64,000 nucleotides of DNA from the NCBI RefSeq assembly GCF_005217605.1, contig NZ_SZPX01000001.1:124001-188000 (forward strand), in the 5' to 3' direction. Every line of letters begins with the position of its first letter. Position 1 is the stretch's first letter. Made by a program: the position numbers and the translations under genes. Shown piece after piece: positions 36,303 to 45,590 of the stretch. The stretch comes from Sulfurimonas crateris. Its GTDB lineage: Bacteria > Campylobacterota > Campylobacteria > Campylobacterales > Sulfurimonadaceae. The notes under the pieces were generated by a model. That model was not told the origin of the DNA and did not search any database. It saw nothing but the letters and a program-made list of their open reading frames with translations.

Positions 36303-36802
36303 TTTATTCTCATTGATATGCCTGCTATCGTATGATAGACCTCGTCGCAAGAAGCTGCAATAAGCTGAGATAATTTCCCGCTTATATCTATAAACTCACG
36401 TGCAAGCCTGTTTTCTGGAATTATCCCGCACCCGACATCATTTAAAACAAAGACGACCGTTTTATCAAGCGCTAAAACAGCTTCCAACTCTCTTTTCATC
36501 TCATCAAACCCAAATCCGTGGTAGAGCATATTGTTTATCCAGATACTAACACACTCAATTAAAACAGAGCTATCACACTTAGTTATTGCGTTATAAAGTT
36601 TGAGAGGCTCTTCAAGAGTTTCAAACTGAGCGCTTCTTTGGAGTTTGTGAGCGTCGATGCGCTTTTGCATCTCATCGTCAATAAACTCTGTAGTTGCCAG
36701 ATAGATTGGTTTTTTTAAAGAGTTTTTAAGTGTGTATATTTCTGCATTTAGAGATTTTCCGCTTTTGATGCCGCCGATAAAGAGTGCTTTTTTAGTTTTC
36801 AT
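36299..36802 (-). CDS. cobU: Adenosylcobinamide kinase / guanylyltransferase
   Basis: 167 residues. The N-terminal P-loop GGIKSGKS and PIYLATTEFIDDEMQKRIDAHKLQR carry the kinase and guanylyl-accepting His, and VLNDVGCGIIPENRLAREFID is the CobU/CobP signature. It phosphorylates and guanylylates adenosylcobinamide. First gene of an operon running to cobT. Confidence 0.95.
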   Translation of the reverse strand: MKTKKALFIGGIKSGKSLNAEIYTLKNSLKKPIYLATTEFIDDEMQKRIDAHKLQRSAQFETLEEPLKLYNAITKCDSSVLIECVSIWINNMLYHGFGFDEMKRELEAVLALDKTVVFVLNDVGCGIIPENRLAREFIDISGKLSQLIAASCDEVYHTIAGISMRIK

Positions 36803-36872
36803 CTTGAAATTTTATCTAATGAAATGAAAAAGTGAGGTTTTGTGGAGAGATTTGTGTTATAAAATTAAAAAA

Positions 36873-36896
36873 GCCCCATCCAAGAGTGGATGAGGC
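36873..36896 (-). terminator. Rho-independent terminator of the 44-residue peptide gene
   Basis: On the minus strand GCCTCATCC-ACTCTT-GGATGGGGC (one G-U pair) is followed by TTTTTTAATTTT. It lies 13 bases after the peptide gene's stop: the strongest intrinsic terminator seen in the window. Confidence 0.85.
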
Positions 36897-36909
36897 GTAA
36901 ATTCAAGCC

Positions 36910-37044
36910 TTAGTAAAGGTCTTGAGTAGGGTGATTTGTCTTGATGCTATCAGTATTGCCACCGTTGTTTGTATCGTAAGTTACGATATTGTCAGCTTGA
37001 AGAGCACCTAGTGTTAATCCGATTAATAAAATCAATGTTTTCAT
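36910..37044 (-). CDS. 44-residue exported peptide of unknown function
   Basis: ATG 37044 is preceded by AAAGGACAGACA. The product begins MKTLILLIGLTLGALQA, a signal peptide, leaving a polar 27-residue mature part rich in Asn, Asp and Thr (NIVTYDTNNGGNTDS...) with no Cys. It has its own strong terminator. No family is recognised. It lies alone between the cobalamin operon and a toxin-antitoxin pair. Confidence 0.7.
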   Translation of the reverse strand: MKTLILLIGLTLGALQADNIVTYDTNNGGNTDSIKTNHPTQDLY

Positions 37045-37226
37045 TGTCTGTCCTTTGTTAAGAGAGCCTTACCCTCTAGTATTTTTAAATCAGACAAATT
37101 TTATCCTATTTAACTTTTAAGCTTCTAACGGTTTTTAAAGTACTGTTTTTAATTAAGACAATTTTTATCTTTTATTGCAGTTTACGTTCTCAACTAGGAT
37201 GAGGAGATTTTTCAATAACATTTTGC

Positions 37227-37232
37227 TATAAT
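37227..37232 (+). promoter_or_regulatory. -10 element for mntA-hepT
   Basis: GCTATAATG matches the consensus -10 box, 25 bases before ATG 37257. No good -35 box is visible, as is common in Campylobacterota. Confidence 0.5.
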
Positions 37233-37256
37233 GAAAAAAATTTATGGGGGGCTTGT

Positions 37257-37553
37257 ATGAATAAAGAACAGATTTTAGATTATTTAAAAAACAAAAAACA
37301 ATTCCTTCATGAGCAATTTGGTATAAGTAAAATAGGACTATTTGGCTCATACGCAAGAGGCGAGCCAACCAAAAGCAGCGATGTTGATATTATTTATGAG
37401 ATAGATAAAGATAAAAAGTTTTCAATGTTTGCGTATTTAAAATTAAATAAATATCTTGAAGAAAATTTCCATGCAAAAGTTGACCTTGTAAGAGAAGCTA
37501 CAATAAAAGAGTCGTTAAAAAGCTACATATCAAAAGATGTCATATATGTTTAG
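37257..37553 (+). CDS. mntA: MntA-type minimal nucleotidyltransferase (antitoxin)
   Basis: 98 residues. The motif GSX10DXD is exact: Gly30-Ser31 and Asp42, Asp44 in LFGSYARGEPTKSSDVDI. In characterised MntA-HepT systems MntA blocks the HepT RNase by adding AMP to its conserved Tyr. GGGGGG precedes the start. The gene overlaps hepT by 8-17 bases. Confidence 0.92.
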   Translation: MNKEQILDYLKNKKQFLHEQFGISKIGLFGSYARGEPTKSSDVDIIYEIDKDKKFSMFAYLKLNKYLEENFHAKVDLVREATIKESLKSYISKDVIYV

Positions 37554-37890
37554 TACCAATAGAGATTGGAAGCTGTATGCAAAAGATATTTTACAAGAGT
37601 GTGAAAATATCAAAAAGTTTACAAACGGCGTAACATACGAAGAGTTCACGGAAAATTTGGAAAAAGTTTATGCCGTGGCAAAAGCCTTTGAAAATATAGG
37701 CGAAGCAGTAAAACAGCTTCCAAAAGAGATTACCAAAAACTATTCAAACATTCCATGGAGCGAAATCGCTAAAATGAGAGATGTATTAACTCATCACTAT
37801 TTTGGTTTGGATGATAAAGTCCTGTGGGATACGCTAGGCGAGGATTTTGAGCAGTTTTGGCAAACAGTGGATAAAATATATAAAAGCTAA
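37537..37890 (+). CDS. hepT: HepT-type HEPN ribonuclease toxin
   Basis: 117 residues (or 114 from ATG 37546). The catalytic and target motif RX4HXY is complete: Arg81, His86, Tyr88 in MRDVLTHHYFGLD. This is the DUF86 HEPN family; the toxin cleaves RNA and is AMPylated on the Tyr by MntA. Both partners look intact, so the pair is probably functional. Confidence 0.92.
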   Translation: MSYMFSTNRDWKLYAKDILQECENIKKFTNGVTYEEFTENLEKVYAVAKAFENIGEAVKQLPKEITKNYSNIPWSEIAKMRDVLTHHYFGLDDKVLWDTLGEDFEQFWQTVDKIYKS

Positions 37891-37946
37891 TCGACAATTA
37901 TCAAGTTATGGTTGTCACCTTATCTATTAGTGTAAAGAACCGCTAG

Positions 37947-38444
37947 TTAAAGCAGCTCTCGCTTTTTAGCTTCATACTCATCTTGCGTAATCGCTCCCTT
38001 TTGCAAAAGCTCAAACCAATAATTAATATTCATTTTATCGCTTGACTTACTAGTCTCAAAAGCCTCTCTAGCTTTAGCTTCCTTGGCATATTCTTTATTA
38101 AACTCTATCTGCTCTAGCTCTTCCCTGACATTCTTATAAATGCTAAGCCCATTCTTGCGACGGAATTTTCTTATGCTTCTCTCCCAGAGGACAAAAGGTA
38201 GAATAACTGGCGCAGAAATAGCAATTATTGCAAGCGTAATAGTTATGATATTTTCAGGAGGGTTTTTGGAAAAATCTAGAATGCCACCAAAGCCTTTTGA
38301 GGGAATAAAAATAACAAAAATATATAATAAAGAAGCAGGAATGAAAAACAAAAAATACCCAAATAATCTAGCCCCAAACCCGCCTGTTTGTATCCCCGCC
38401 GCAAATAGCGTAGCCGCTCCCGCATTTTTCATATCATTTGCCAT
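37947..38444 (-). CDS. Membrane protein with C-terminal SHOCT domain
   Basis: 165 residues from ATG 38444, chosen for the AAAAAGG before it; ATGs at 38480 and 38492 are in frame but lack ribosome-binding sites. Two membrane helices (YFLFFIPASLLYIFVIFI and ITITLAIIAISAPVILPFVL) precede a charged helix and the short SHOCT tail (NYWFELLQKGAITQDEYEAKKREL). SHOCT domains are oligomerisation tails found on many unrelated proteins; the function is unknown. Confidence 0.75.
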   Translation of the reverse strand: MANDMKNAGAATLFAAGIQTGGFGARLFGYFLFFIPASLLYIFVIFIPSKGFGGILDFSKNPPENIITITLAIIAISAPVILPFVLWERSIRKFRRKNGLSIYKNVREELEQIEFNKEYAKEAKAREAFETSKSSDKMNINYWFELLQKGAITQDEYEAKKRELL

Positions 38445-38503
38445 TTTTTGCCTTTTTATTAGTTCAGAATTTTTATACATGTAGTTTAGCATAAAGCATA
38501 AAT

Positions 38504-39901
38504 TTAAACCAAGTTTTTTACAGTGAGTGCCTTTTGTATAAAATCAATATCTACATGTAGATTTATATGCTCGGCAAACTCATCTATAGCTTTTGCTTTG
38601 TACTCTTTAAAGTCGTATCCCTCATAGCTCTTGTCTATTTTACAAAAGAGTCTGTAGCGGAATTCATCGTTCTCAAAGATACCGTGCACAAAAGTGGCGT
38701 ATAGATTTTTCTTCTTTACAACCCTTTTTTTAGCAACTCCGTTATGTATCTCGTAGCCATCTATCATTGAGCCAAAAAGATAGTAGCACCCCTTTTTGAC
38801 GATCTTCTCTTTGCCAAAAACTACATCGCCTTTTATGCGTCCAAAACCGATTGTCTCCTTTTGTTTGGACTCCACGCACTTAGGGTCTAAAATACGCTCA
38901 AACATCATCTCGTAACCGCCGCAGATGGCGACTATTTTTTGTTTTGTTGAGCTTAAAATCTCCTCAAAGCCTCTTTCTCGCAGCCACGCCAAATCATCCA
39001 CGACTCTTTTGCTTCCCGGCAGAACGATCAAGTCACATACAGAAGCCTCGGCGGGATTTGAGATAAAAGAGAGTGCAACTTCACGGTCTGCAACAAGCGG
39101 TTCAAAGTCTGTAAAGTTGCTGATGTGCGGGAGTTTTATAACGCCTACGTTGATTTTGGCTTTTGAATTGTCCTGAACATAGTTCATTATAGATTGGCTG
39201 TCTTCAAAACCGAGGTTGAACGGTTTGTATGGCACAACGCCCAAAACTTTTATGCCGAACTTCTTCTCTATGATAACTCTGCCCTCATCAAAAAGAGTTA
39301 TGTCGCCTCGAAATTTATTTACGATTACTCCGATAACATTTTCACGCAGTTTTTTTGGAAGCAGTTTATAAACTCCGTAAATAGATGCAAAAACTCCGCC
39401 GCGTTCTATGTCAGCGACTAAGATTATCTTTGTATTGAACTCACTTGCCACATAGATATTTGAGAGGTCTTTATCCATGAGGTTAAGCTCAACAGGACTC
39501 CCCGCTCCCTCGGCTACAATGACGTCATACTCATCTTTGAGCTTTAAAAATGCCTCTTTTACGATGGGTTGGAGTGTTTTTATGTCACGGTAATATGCAT
39601 GCACATCTTTCTCACCCACGCTTTTGCCGTTGATTATGAGATGCGCACTGTTTTTTGTGCCCGACTTTAGCAAAACAGGGTTCATGTTTGTGGTGGTTTT
39701 TAGCCCTATTGCCTCTGCCGCAAAGTGCTGAGGGATTGCTATCTCGCCCCCGTTATCCGTTACATGCGAATTGTTTGAGACGTTTTGGGCTTTAAAAGGA
39801 GCTACGCTGATGCCTCTATGGTGCAGAAGATATGTAAGTGCAAAACTGAGGGTAGATTTTCCCGCGTCGCTGCTTGTGCCGAAGATACTTAGTGAGTTCA
39901 T
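38504..39901 (-). CDS. cobQ: Adenosylcobyric acid synthase
   Basis: 465 residues. It amidates four carboxyl groups of adenosylcobyrinic a,c-diamide. The N-terminal dethiobiotin-synthetase-like P-loop (IFGTSSDAGKS) and APFKAQNVSNNSHVT are followed by the class I amidotransferase half with VAICGGYEMMF (catalytic Cys) and FVHGIFEND (His). Slightly shorter than typical. It stands alone, separated from the other cob genes by accessory genes. Confidence 0.95.
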   Translation of the reverse strand: MNSLSIFGTSSDAGKSTLSFALTYLLHHRGISVAPFKAQNVSNNSHVTDNGGEIAIPQHFAAEAIGLKTTTNMNPVLLKSGTKNSAHLIINGKSVGEKDVHAYYRDIKTLQPIVKEAFLKLKDEYDVIVAEGAGSPVELNLMDKDLSNIYVASEFNTKIILVADIERGGVFASIYGVYKLLPKKLRENVIGVIVNKFRGDITLFDEGRVIIEKKFGIKVLGVVPYKPFNLGFEDSQSIMNYVQDNSKAKINVGVIKLPHISNFTDFEPLVADREVALSFISNPAEASVCDLIVLPGSKRVVDDLAWLRERGFEEILSSTKQKIVAICGGYEMMFERILDPKCVESKQKETIGFGRIKGDVVFGKEKIVKKGCYYLFGSMIDGYEIHNGVAKKRVVKKKNLYATFVHGIFENDEFRYRLFCKIDKSYEGYDFKEYKAKAIDEFAEHINLHVDIDFIQKALTVKNLV

Positions 39902-40035
39902 TTTATTGCTTTTAGTGAAGTTTTATAAGAGTCCTATTTTATCTAAAAAAACATACTTTGGATCCATTTAATAAGCTGTTTAAGAAAAGAAGTGTACTAT
40001 CTATAAACAAATAAAAAACAATACAAAGGTTGTGA

Positions 40036-41147
40036 ATGTTCTTTGGTAAAAGCGATAAAAGCAGGGTAGAGTTAGATGCTAAGGACAAAGTGATAGAGGC
40101 TCTTAAAAATGAGCTTGAAGAGGCGAATGCAAAAATAAGAGAGTTTGAGCAAAGCGTCAATAGGGTAGATGAGAATCAGATAATGAGCGAGCTTATCAAA
40201 TCCTTGACCGCAAGCTTGACGCAGGCTTGTACCGCAGATATGGCACATCTTCAAACAGATTTGACCGACAACTTAAAGGCGCTTGAAGATATAGACAAAA
40301 GAAGCCATCTCAATTCTGAGAGCGCTGAAGAGTCGCTTTTAAACACAAATACATTGATGGCGACTATGAGCTCTCTACTTGAGCACATCACAAGTACGTA
40401 CGATCAGGTAAACACGCTAAATACAAATGTCGAGAATATCTCAGATGTGATAAATCTTATAAGAGATATAAGCGATCAGACAAATCTTCTTGCCCTAAAT
40501 GCAGCGATCGAAGCGGCACGAGCCGGTGAGCATGGAAGAGGGTTTGCCGTTGTTGCCGATGAGGTAAGAAAGCTTGCAGAGAGAACCCAAAAGGCAACGG
40601 CTGAAGTTGAGATAACAGTTCAAAGCCTCAAGCAAAACACTCAGGAGGTTCACGAACACTCCAAGTCAATGGAGGAGCTCTCTGTAAACTCCAATGAGCA
40701 GATAGGATCACTTCAGCATAAGATCAGCACTCTGCGTGACAGTTCTAAGGTTATTGCTGAGGAGAACCAAGATGTTACAAATGCGATATTTATGATCTTG
40801 GTAAAACTAGACCATCTTCTTTTCAAGGCCAACGGTTATAAAGTGGTCTTTAAAGGGGAGACAGATACTGAGTTTGTCTCTCAAAAGAGTGCCGCCTAGG
40901 AAGATGGTATGAGAGCGGCATAGGCAGAGAGAAGTTTAGTAAAACTCAAAGTTATGCAAAACTTGAGACACCGCACTCGCTTGTTCACGACAACATCAAA
41001 AAAGCCGTAGAGTGTGTAGAGAACGGCACCTGTACGAAAGAGTCAAAAAATGTTATGAGCTATTTTAGCGAGGCTGAAAAAGCAAGTAATACCGTAATAG
41101 ATATTTTGGATGCAATGTTAAAAGAGGAGAGAAGCAGTAGACATTAA
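40036..41147 (+). pseudogene. Cytoplasmic chemoreceptor with CZB zinc domain, split by a frameshift
   Basis: The first frame (40036-40899, 287 residues) has an N-terminal coiled coil and the methyl-accepting signalling tip with [33 protein letters not shown], and no membrane helix. It ends [12 protein letters not shown]...FVSQKSAA then TAG. In the -1 frame from 40890 the sequence continues as [16 protein letters not shown] and then SYAKLETPHSLVHDNI to a TAA at 41145, the rest of a CZB domain with its Cys and His ligands. One indel around 40880-40893 therefore splits one gene. A sequencing error or ribosomal frameshift cannot be excluded. Confidence 0.8.
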
Positions 41148-41159
41148 GTAAAAGTTATT

Positions 41160-42836
41160 TTACTGCTTCCACTCCATATTTTTCTCAAAAACTAAAATTA
41201 AAATCTCTCTTAGGCTCTCTATCATCTGCGCACTCAACTCTTGTTTGTTGCAGTAGAGAAAAAACGCAACGGTGTTTAGCATCGACTTTTTAAGTCTTTT
41301 TCTAAGAGTTGAGACTTCGTCGATAGGGATAAGATTTTTACCGTTATAGAGAGAAAAATCTTTTGCCATACCGAGGTTAAAAGAGACGATTTGATAGGCA
41401 AAAGCGATATTTTTGCCCTTTTCATAGTGCGATACAAAGTTTTGGAGTGAATTTCTAAGAAGTGAGAGTTTTGCTTTGTTGATGTAGCCAAAACTCTCAC
41501 GAAACTGATATTTTTGTTTCATGCTAAAGCCTAAAACATCATAAAAATCATTGAGATTTTTCCAAAGAGAGTGAAAATATTTTTTGCCAAAGAGCACCTC
41601 TTCAAAAATCATAAGCATCTTTTGTGTCTCTTTTTCTTTTGAGTATTTAAGCATAAAATACTCCTCTTTAAAGAGTGAGATAAGCCAGTTTTCATCAAGT
41701 AGGCTAATAGTGTCAAGCCTTTTTTGGTTAGATGCGGCATCCAAAAAACTCCACAGCATGGAGATGTCATTTCGTTTGGCTTTTGTTTTTTTTCTAAAGT
41801 GCTCCTCTGCAAGATAGAGGATAAGATTTTCAAGCATGGCATCTTTTTTTGCTATCTCATGGTTAAAAATCACCTTTTTGTATAGGTTAAAACGCATCTC
41901 TAGCACATGTTCTATATCTAAAATGGCACTGTCAAAAAAACTAACCCTGAATTCTTGGTTTTTATGGCTTAAAACACTCTGTTTTGCTATGCGCAACAAG
42001 TCAACCGCCCCGCCGATGTAGCCGCTTGCAAGCATATCGCGGTTGATGTAATCAAGCCTGTCAGCGTCAATGGTTGCGTCAATAAAAGAGTGCAGCACGC
42101 CAAAATCAAATCCACCGAATGAGGCATCTTGAAGGATGTAGTCAACCACTCTGTAGATAAGCACGATATACTCTCTTTCGTTCTCTTTGGTAAAGTCTTG
42201 GAGTATCTCATAATCAAGAAGCATTTTTGCAAACTCTACGCCCATAGCTTCGTGAAGCACTTGAGCATTTTTGTTTATCAGTTTTTCATAAAAATCCAAA
42301 AATTTCTGCTCTTTGGCGTTGCAAACTTCTTGGAGTGATAGCTTCTCATAAAGGCTCTGCATAGCATACTCGCTTTGATGTGAAAATGGCAGATGCCCAG
42401 CGTCATGCAAGAGTCCTACAAGCCGGAGTGCTTGGAGTGAGATAAGATAGGCGTACTTCTCTTTGGAGTTTTTTAGTGGGATAAGAAACTGGTAGAGTGT
42501 ATCATCTTCAAAGAGTTCACAACTTTTTATCTTGCTTTTTATGGAGAGTTCGTCTTCGATTTTTAAGATAACTTTGTACAAATCTTTTAAAAAGATGGAG
42601 CGAACATCGCTATTTGCATTTAAAAGCGCTCCTTTGTACATGTGAGAAGCAAGGTGCATTGTCCCTAAGCTGTGGATATATCTTTTGGTGTTGATGGAGG
42701 GAAAAGCAAAGTAGGCAAGCGCATTTTGCGTTATAAACTGCAGACGGCTTAAAATCTTGGTTTGAAGGACTTTGCCTTCAAGCTTTGTATACTCAATGTG
42801 ACTGTAAATCGTATCGTTGATAAATCTATTTGTCAT
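41160..42836 (-). CDS. HD-superfamily phosphohydrolase, dNTPase-like
   Basis: 558 residues from ATG 42836; a longer frame to 42896 would lie inside phoH. The HD core is RYIHSLGTMHLASHMY, LVGLLHDAGHLPFSHQSEYAM with the His-Asp pair, and DADRLDYINRDMLASGYIGG with the last Asp, the arrangement of dGTPase/SAMHD1-like enzymes. The C-terminal 250 residues are helical. Substrate unknown. It overlaps phoH by 11 bases. Confidence 0.85.
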   Translation of the reverse strand: MTNRFINDTIYSHIEYTKLEGKVLQTKILSRLQFITQNALAYFAFPSINTKRYIHSLGTMHLASHMYKGALLNANSDVRSIFLKDLYKVILKIEDELSIKSKIKSCELFEDDTLYQFLIPLKNSKEKYAYLISLQALRLVGLLHDAGHLPFSHQSEYAMQSLYEKLSLQEVCNAKEQKFLDFYEKLINKNAQVLHEAMGVEFAKMLLDYEILQDFTKENEREYIVLIYRVVDYILQDASFGGFDFGVLHSFIDATIDADRLDYINRDMLASGYIGGAVDLLRIAKQSVLSHKNQEFRVSFFDSAILDIEHVLEMRFNLYKKVIFNHEIAKKDAMLENLILYLAEEHFRKKTKAKRNDISMLWSFLDAASNQKRLDTISLLDENWLISLFKEEYFMLKYSKEKETQKMLMIFEEVLFGKKYFHSLWKNLNDFYDVLGFSMKQKYQFRESFGYINKAKLSLLRNSLQNFVSHYEKGKNIAFAYQIVSFNLGMAKDFSLYNGKNLIPIDEVSTLRKRLKKSMLNTVAFFLYCNKQELSAQMIESLREILILVFEKNMEWKQ

Positions 42837-44208
42837 TAGACTTTTCAAATATTCGTTCGCTAAACTCTGCAAACTTTCCGCGCACTGCTTTTTCAAGCTC
42901 TATGGCAAACATGCCAAGCTCTGGATGTGTCGCTCTTGTCTGTTTTAGAAGAGTTGTCAAGCCGTTATTGTATTTGTTTAAGTAAAGGTTGTCTATCTGC
43001 CTGTTAGAGCCGATAACGATTGCCATACAGCTCTCATCAAGTCGTGAGAGGATAAGCTGTGTCGTCTTTTCGCTGCTGTTTTGCCACTCATCCATGATAA
43101 CGATAGCCTCGCTTAGAGTCCTTCCTCGTGCCTCTCCAGGCCAGAGTGTTTGGATGTCATACTTTGCAATAAGCTCTTCTGTTTTAGAGTGAATAGATTC
43201 GGGATTTTCTGCGTTTACTCCCTTCTTGAGTCTTTTTTTGGCAATAAACTCTAAGGTGTCACTCAGTGCCATATTATAGATGCGGAACTTCTCGTCATTG
43301 CCTGATAAGAAACCAACTTCTGCTCCTCTGTCTATAGATTCTATGGAGTTTCGCACATAAACTATTTTGTCGTAAAGCCCTTTGTCTATGAGTCTCATTG
43401 CCGCCACAAAAGACATAAGCGTTTTTCCGCTTCCAGCTTTGGCGTCAATTACAAGCAGATTATAAACATTTTCGATAATGGCTTTGACAAAAAATTTCTG
43501 CTTCATGTTTGCCGGTTTTACGGCAAGAGGGTGAAAATCGCTCTCATCCATAACCATCACGCGCCCATTTGCCACAATGCCGTATGCGCTGTTTCCGTCG
43601 CTAGATTCAAATGTGTAGCAAAAATTCTCCGGCTTGTATCCGTCGTCAATCTCTTTGATACTTTGAAGATTGAGCTTGTTAAAGTAGATAGACTCAAGCG
43701 GCGTGCTTTTTACAAAAGAGAAGTCTGGAACTTCGCTTTTGTCGTCATTGAGCGTTTGGGTTTTGATGTTTTTAAAGAGTGCGAATGTTCGTGCATAGAT
43801 GTCGATAGAGATAAAAATGACCTTTTGTCCTTTGTAGTAATCCCTCGCAACCTCGGCAACCTCTATGATCCTTTTGTCGTTGCTCTCGGAGATGTGGTGC
43901 TGTTCTATCTGAGTGTCGTAGCTATCCTTGGAGATGACGTGAATGACTACGTCACCTTTGTAGAGTTTTACAACCTTGTAATTTTTCTTATAATCTATCT
44001 CTTTAATCTTAGTGGAGGCTAGAAATCTGGCAAACTCTCTTGAGTAGTAACCGAGTTCATTTGAGAGTTTCTTTTTATCTTCAAGTTCAAGCAGTACCGT
44101 CTCCGGTATCACGACTATGTTAGAACCTTGATCGCTAAGAGTCTCTATATTTTGCACATTTTGCAAAATAATATTTGTGTCTACGACATAAACTTTTTCT
44201 TTTTTCAT
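42826..44208 (-). CDS. PIN-PhoH fusion protein (ribonuclease-helicase type)
   Basis: 460 residues. The N-terminal PIN domain has VVDTNIILQN and VIPETVLLELEDKKK with acidic nuclease residues. The C-terminal PhoH ATPase has VIDAKAGSGKTLMSF (Walker A) and IVMDEWQNSSEKTTQLILSR (Walker B). Such PhoH2-like proteins couple RNA unwinding to cleavage. It is 24 bases downstream of the first Cys-rich gene and part of the long minus-strand run. Confidence 0.92.
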   Translation of the reverse strand: MKKEKVYVVDTNIILQNVQNIETLSDQGSNIVVIPETVLLELEDKKKLSNELGYYSREFARFLASTKIKEIDYKKNYKVVKLYKGDVVIHVISKDSYDTQIEQHHISESNDKRIIEVAEVARDYYKGQKVIFISIDIYARTFALFKNIKTQTLNDDKSEVPDFSFVKSTPLESIYFNKLNLQSIKEIDDGYKPENFCYTFESSDGNSAYGIVANGRVMVMDESDFHPLAVKPANMKQKFFVKAIIENVYNLLVIDAKAGSGKTLMSFVAAMRLIDKGLYDKIVYVRNSIESIDRGAEVGFLSGNDEKFRIYNMALSDTLEFIAKKRLKKGVNAENPESIHSKTEELIAKYDIQTLWPGEARGRTLSEAIVIMDEWQNSSEKTTQLILSRLDESCMAIVIGSNRQIDNLYLNKYNNGLTTLLKQTRATHPELGMFAIELEKAVRGKFAEFSERIFEKSNDK

Positions 44209-44231
44209 CTTAAAATGGTATGAGATATTTG

Positions 44232-44654
44232 TTACATAGCGGTTACTTTACTCATGATCTTTTTCCAATCAAGGTCAAACTTCTTTTTTACATAGGCTCT
44301 GTGGTGTGGAACTGTGCATTTTGAGCAGTCCTGATGGATCGCTCCGCCGGCTGCAAGCTTAGAGCCGTTGTTTATGTCGCACTTACTGAGAATCTTTGCT
44401 CCGTTGTATTCTCCAAGCCCATCATCGTTAAACCTAAAGTGCGGACATCCGCAGAGGTAGCAGTTTAGTTTCTCAATGTCGTGGCACTTCACAGGCTCTT
44501 TGTAGAGCGGGCAGAACTCATTCTCCTCTTTTACCATATTCTCAAAATCAAAATAGTCTATGATCTCATCTTCGCTTAAGCCTTGCGCTACAAGTTTCTC
44601 AACTATCTTTTTATGTTTTTTGGCGTGCTGTTCAAACCACTCAATATAACTCAT
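44232..44654 (-). CDS. Cysteine-rich small-domain protein, copy 1
   Basis: 140 residues. After a helical N-terminus (MSYIEWFEQHAKKHKKIVEKL) the Cys/His region runs FCPLY...KCHD...LNCYLCGCPHFRF...KCDI...HQDCSKCTVPHHRAYV, a metal-binding pattern matching the cysteine-rich small domain (PF04071) often found with cobalamin genes. It may bind zinc or an iron-sulfur centre. It follows cbiB by 36 bases. A paralogue with the same Cys spacing lies at 48472. Biochemical role unknown. Confidence 0.8.
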   Translation of the reverse strand: MSYIEWFEQHAKKHKKIVEKLVAQGLSEDEIIDYFDFENMVKEENEFCPLYKEPVKCHDIEKLNCYLCGCPHFRFNDDGLGEYNGAKILSKCDINNGSKLAAGGAIHQDCSKCTVPHHRAYVKKKFDLDWKKIMSKVTAM

Positions 44655-44690
44655 ACTTTCTTTCCTCTTTGTACTCTTTAAACTTAAATT

Positions 44691-45590
44691 TTATCCTATA
44701 AAAAAATAAAGTAAAGCCAAAGTGAGAATAATTGCAAAATCTATTTTTGGTTTTAGAGAGAGAGCTTTTTGTAAATCATCCGCTTTTATGTCAAGCGCAC
44801 CGCCTCCAAAGTATGGTTTTTCTTTTATTTTGCCAAAATAGCTAGTAGGTCCGCCGAGTCTTACATGTAAAAAAAGAGCCATCGCGGTTATGGGGTGTCC
44901 GGCATTTGGAGAGTCATGTTTTTTGCCGTCTTTGTAGAAAGAGAAGATATTTTTTACTCCGCCAAGAAGCATAATCAAAACAGCGGTTATTCTCGATGGA
45001 ATGAAGTTTGCCGCGTCATCCAAATATGCCGCAGCTTTTCCGTATTTCTCGTACTTCTCATTCCTGTAGCCGACCATAGAATCCATGGTATTTATGGCTT
45101 TGTAGATGATAATACCAGGGAGTCCAAAAAGAGTAAGATAAAAAAGAGGTGCAATAACTCCGTCACTCAGATTTTCGGCATAAGTCTCGATAGAGGCTTT
45201 GTAGATGTCGCTCTCGCTTAAATGCACTGTATCACGGCTGACAAGCATAGAGATCGCCTCTTTTTTATTCTTACATGTAAGAATGTTTTTCACTGAATCA
45301 AAAAGCATCCTGTGCGCTAAAAACATAGAAGCTGTAAGAGAGGTCAGGATGGTATTTAGAGGCGTGCCAAACCATCCAAAAAAAGAGCAAAGCAGAAGTG
45401 AGGCGAGAGTAACGAGAAGTAAAACAAACATAACAAGCAACAAACCGCGCATAACGCTATCTTTGTAAAACCTGCTCTCAAAAATGCCAATAAGCTCACC
45501 TATAAAGATTATCGGGTGTTTTATAAATCTGAACTCACCAAAGAGTTTGTCTGTGATGTAGGCAAGAGCGGCAACTAAAATATTGCTCAT
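44691..45590 (-). CDS. cbiB: Adenosylcobinamide-phosphate synthase
   Basis: 299 residues (the enzyme is called CobD in other nomenclature). It attaches aminopropanol phosphate (or ethanolamine phosphate) to adenosylcobyric acid at the inner membrane. ALAYITDKLFGEFRFIKHPIIFIG, the ETYAENLSDGVIAPLFYL motif and NAGHPITAMALFLHVRLGGP are the family signatures among several membrane helices. Its start overlaps the RhuM gene stop by four bases. Confidence 0.95.
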   Translation of the reverse strand: MSNILVAALAYITDKLFGEFRFIKHPIIFIGELIGIFESRFYKDSVMRGLLLVMFVLLLVTLASLLLCSFFGWFGTPLNTILTSLTASMFLAHRMLFDSVKNILTCKNKKEAISMLVSRDTVHLSESDIYKASIETYAENLSDGVIAPLFYLTLFGLPGIIIYKAINTMDSMVGYRNEKYEKYGKAAAYLDDAANFIPSRITAVLIMLLGGVKNIFSFYKDGKKHDSPNAGHPITAMALFLHVRLGGPTSYFGKIKEKPYFGGGALDIKADDLQKALSLKPKIDFAIILTLALLYFFIG

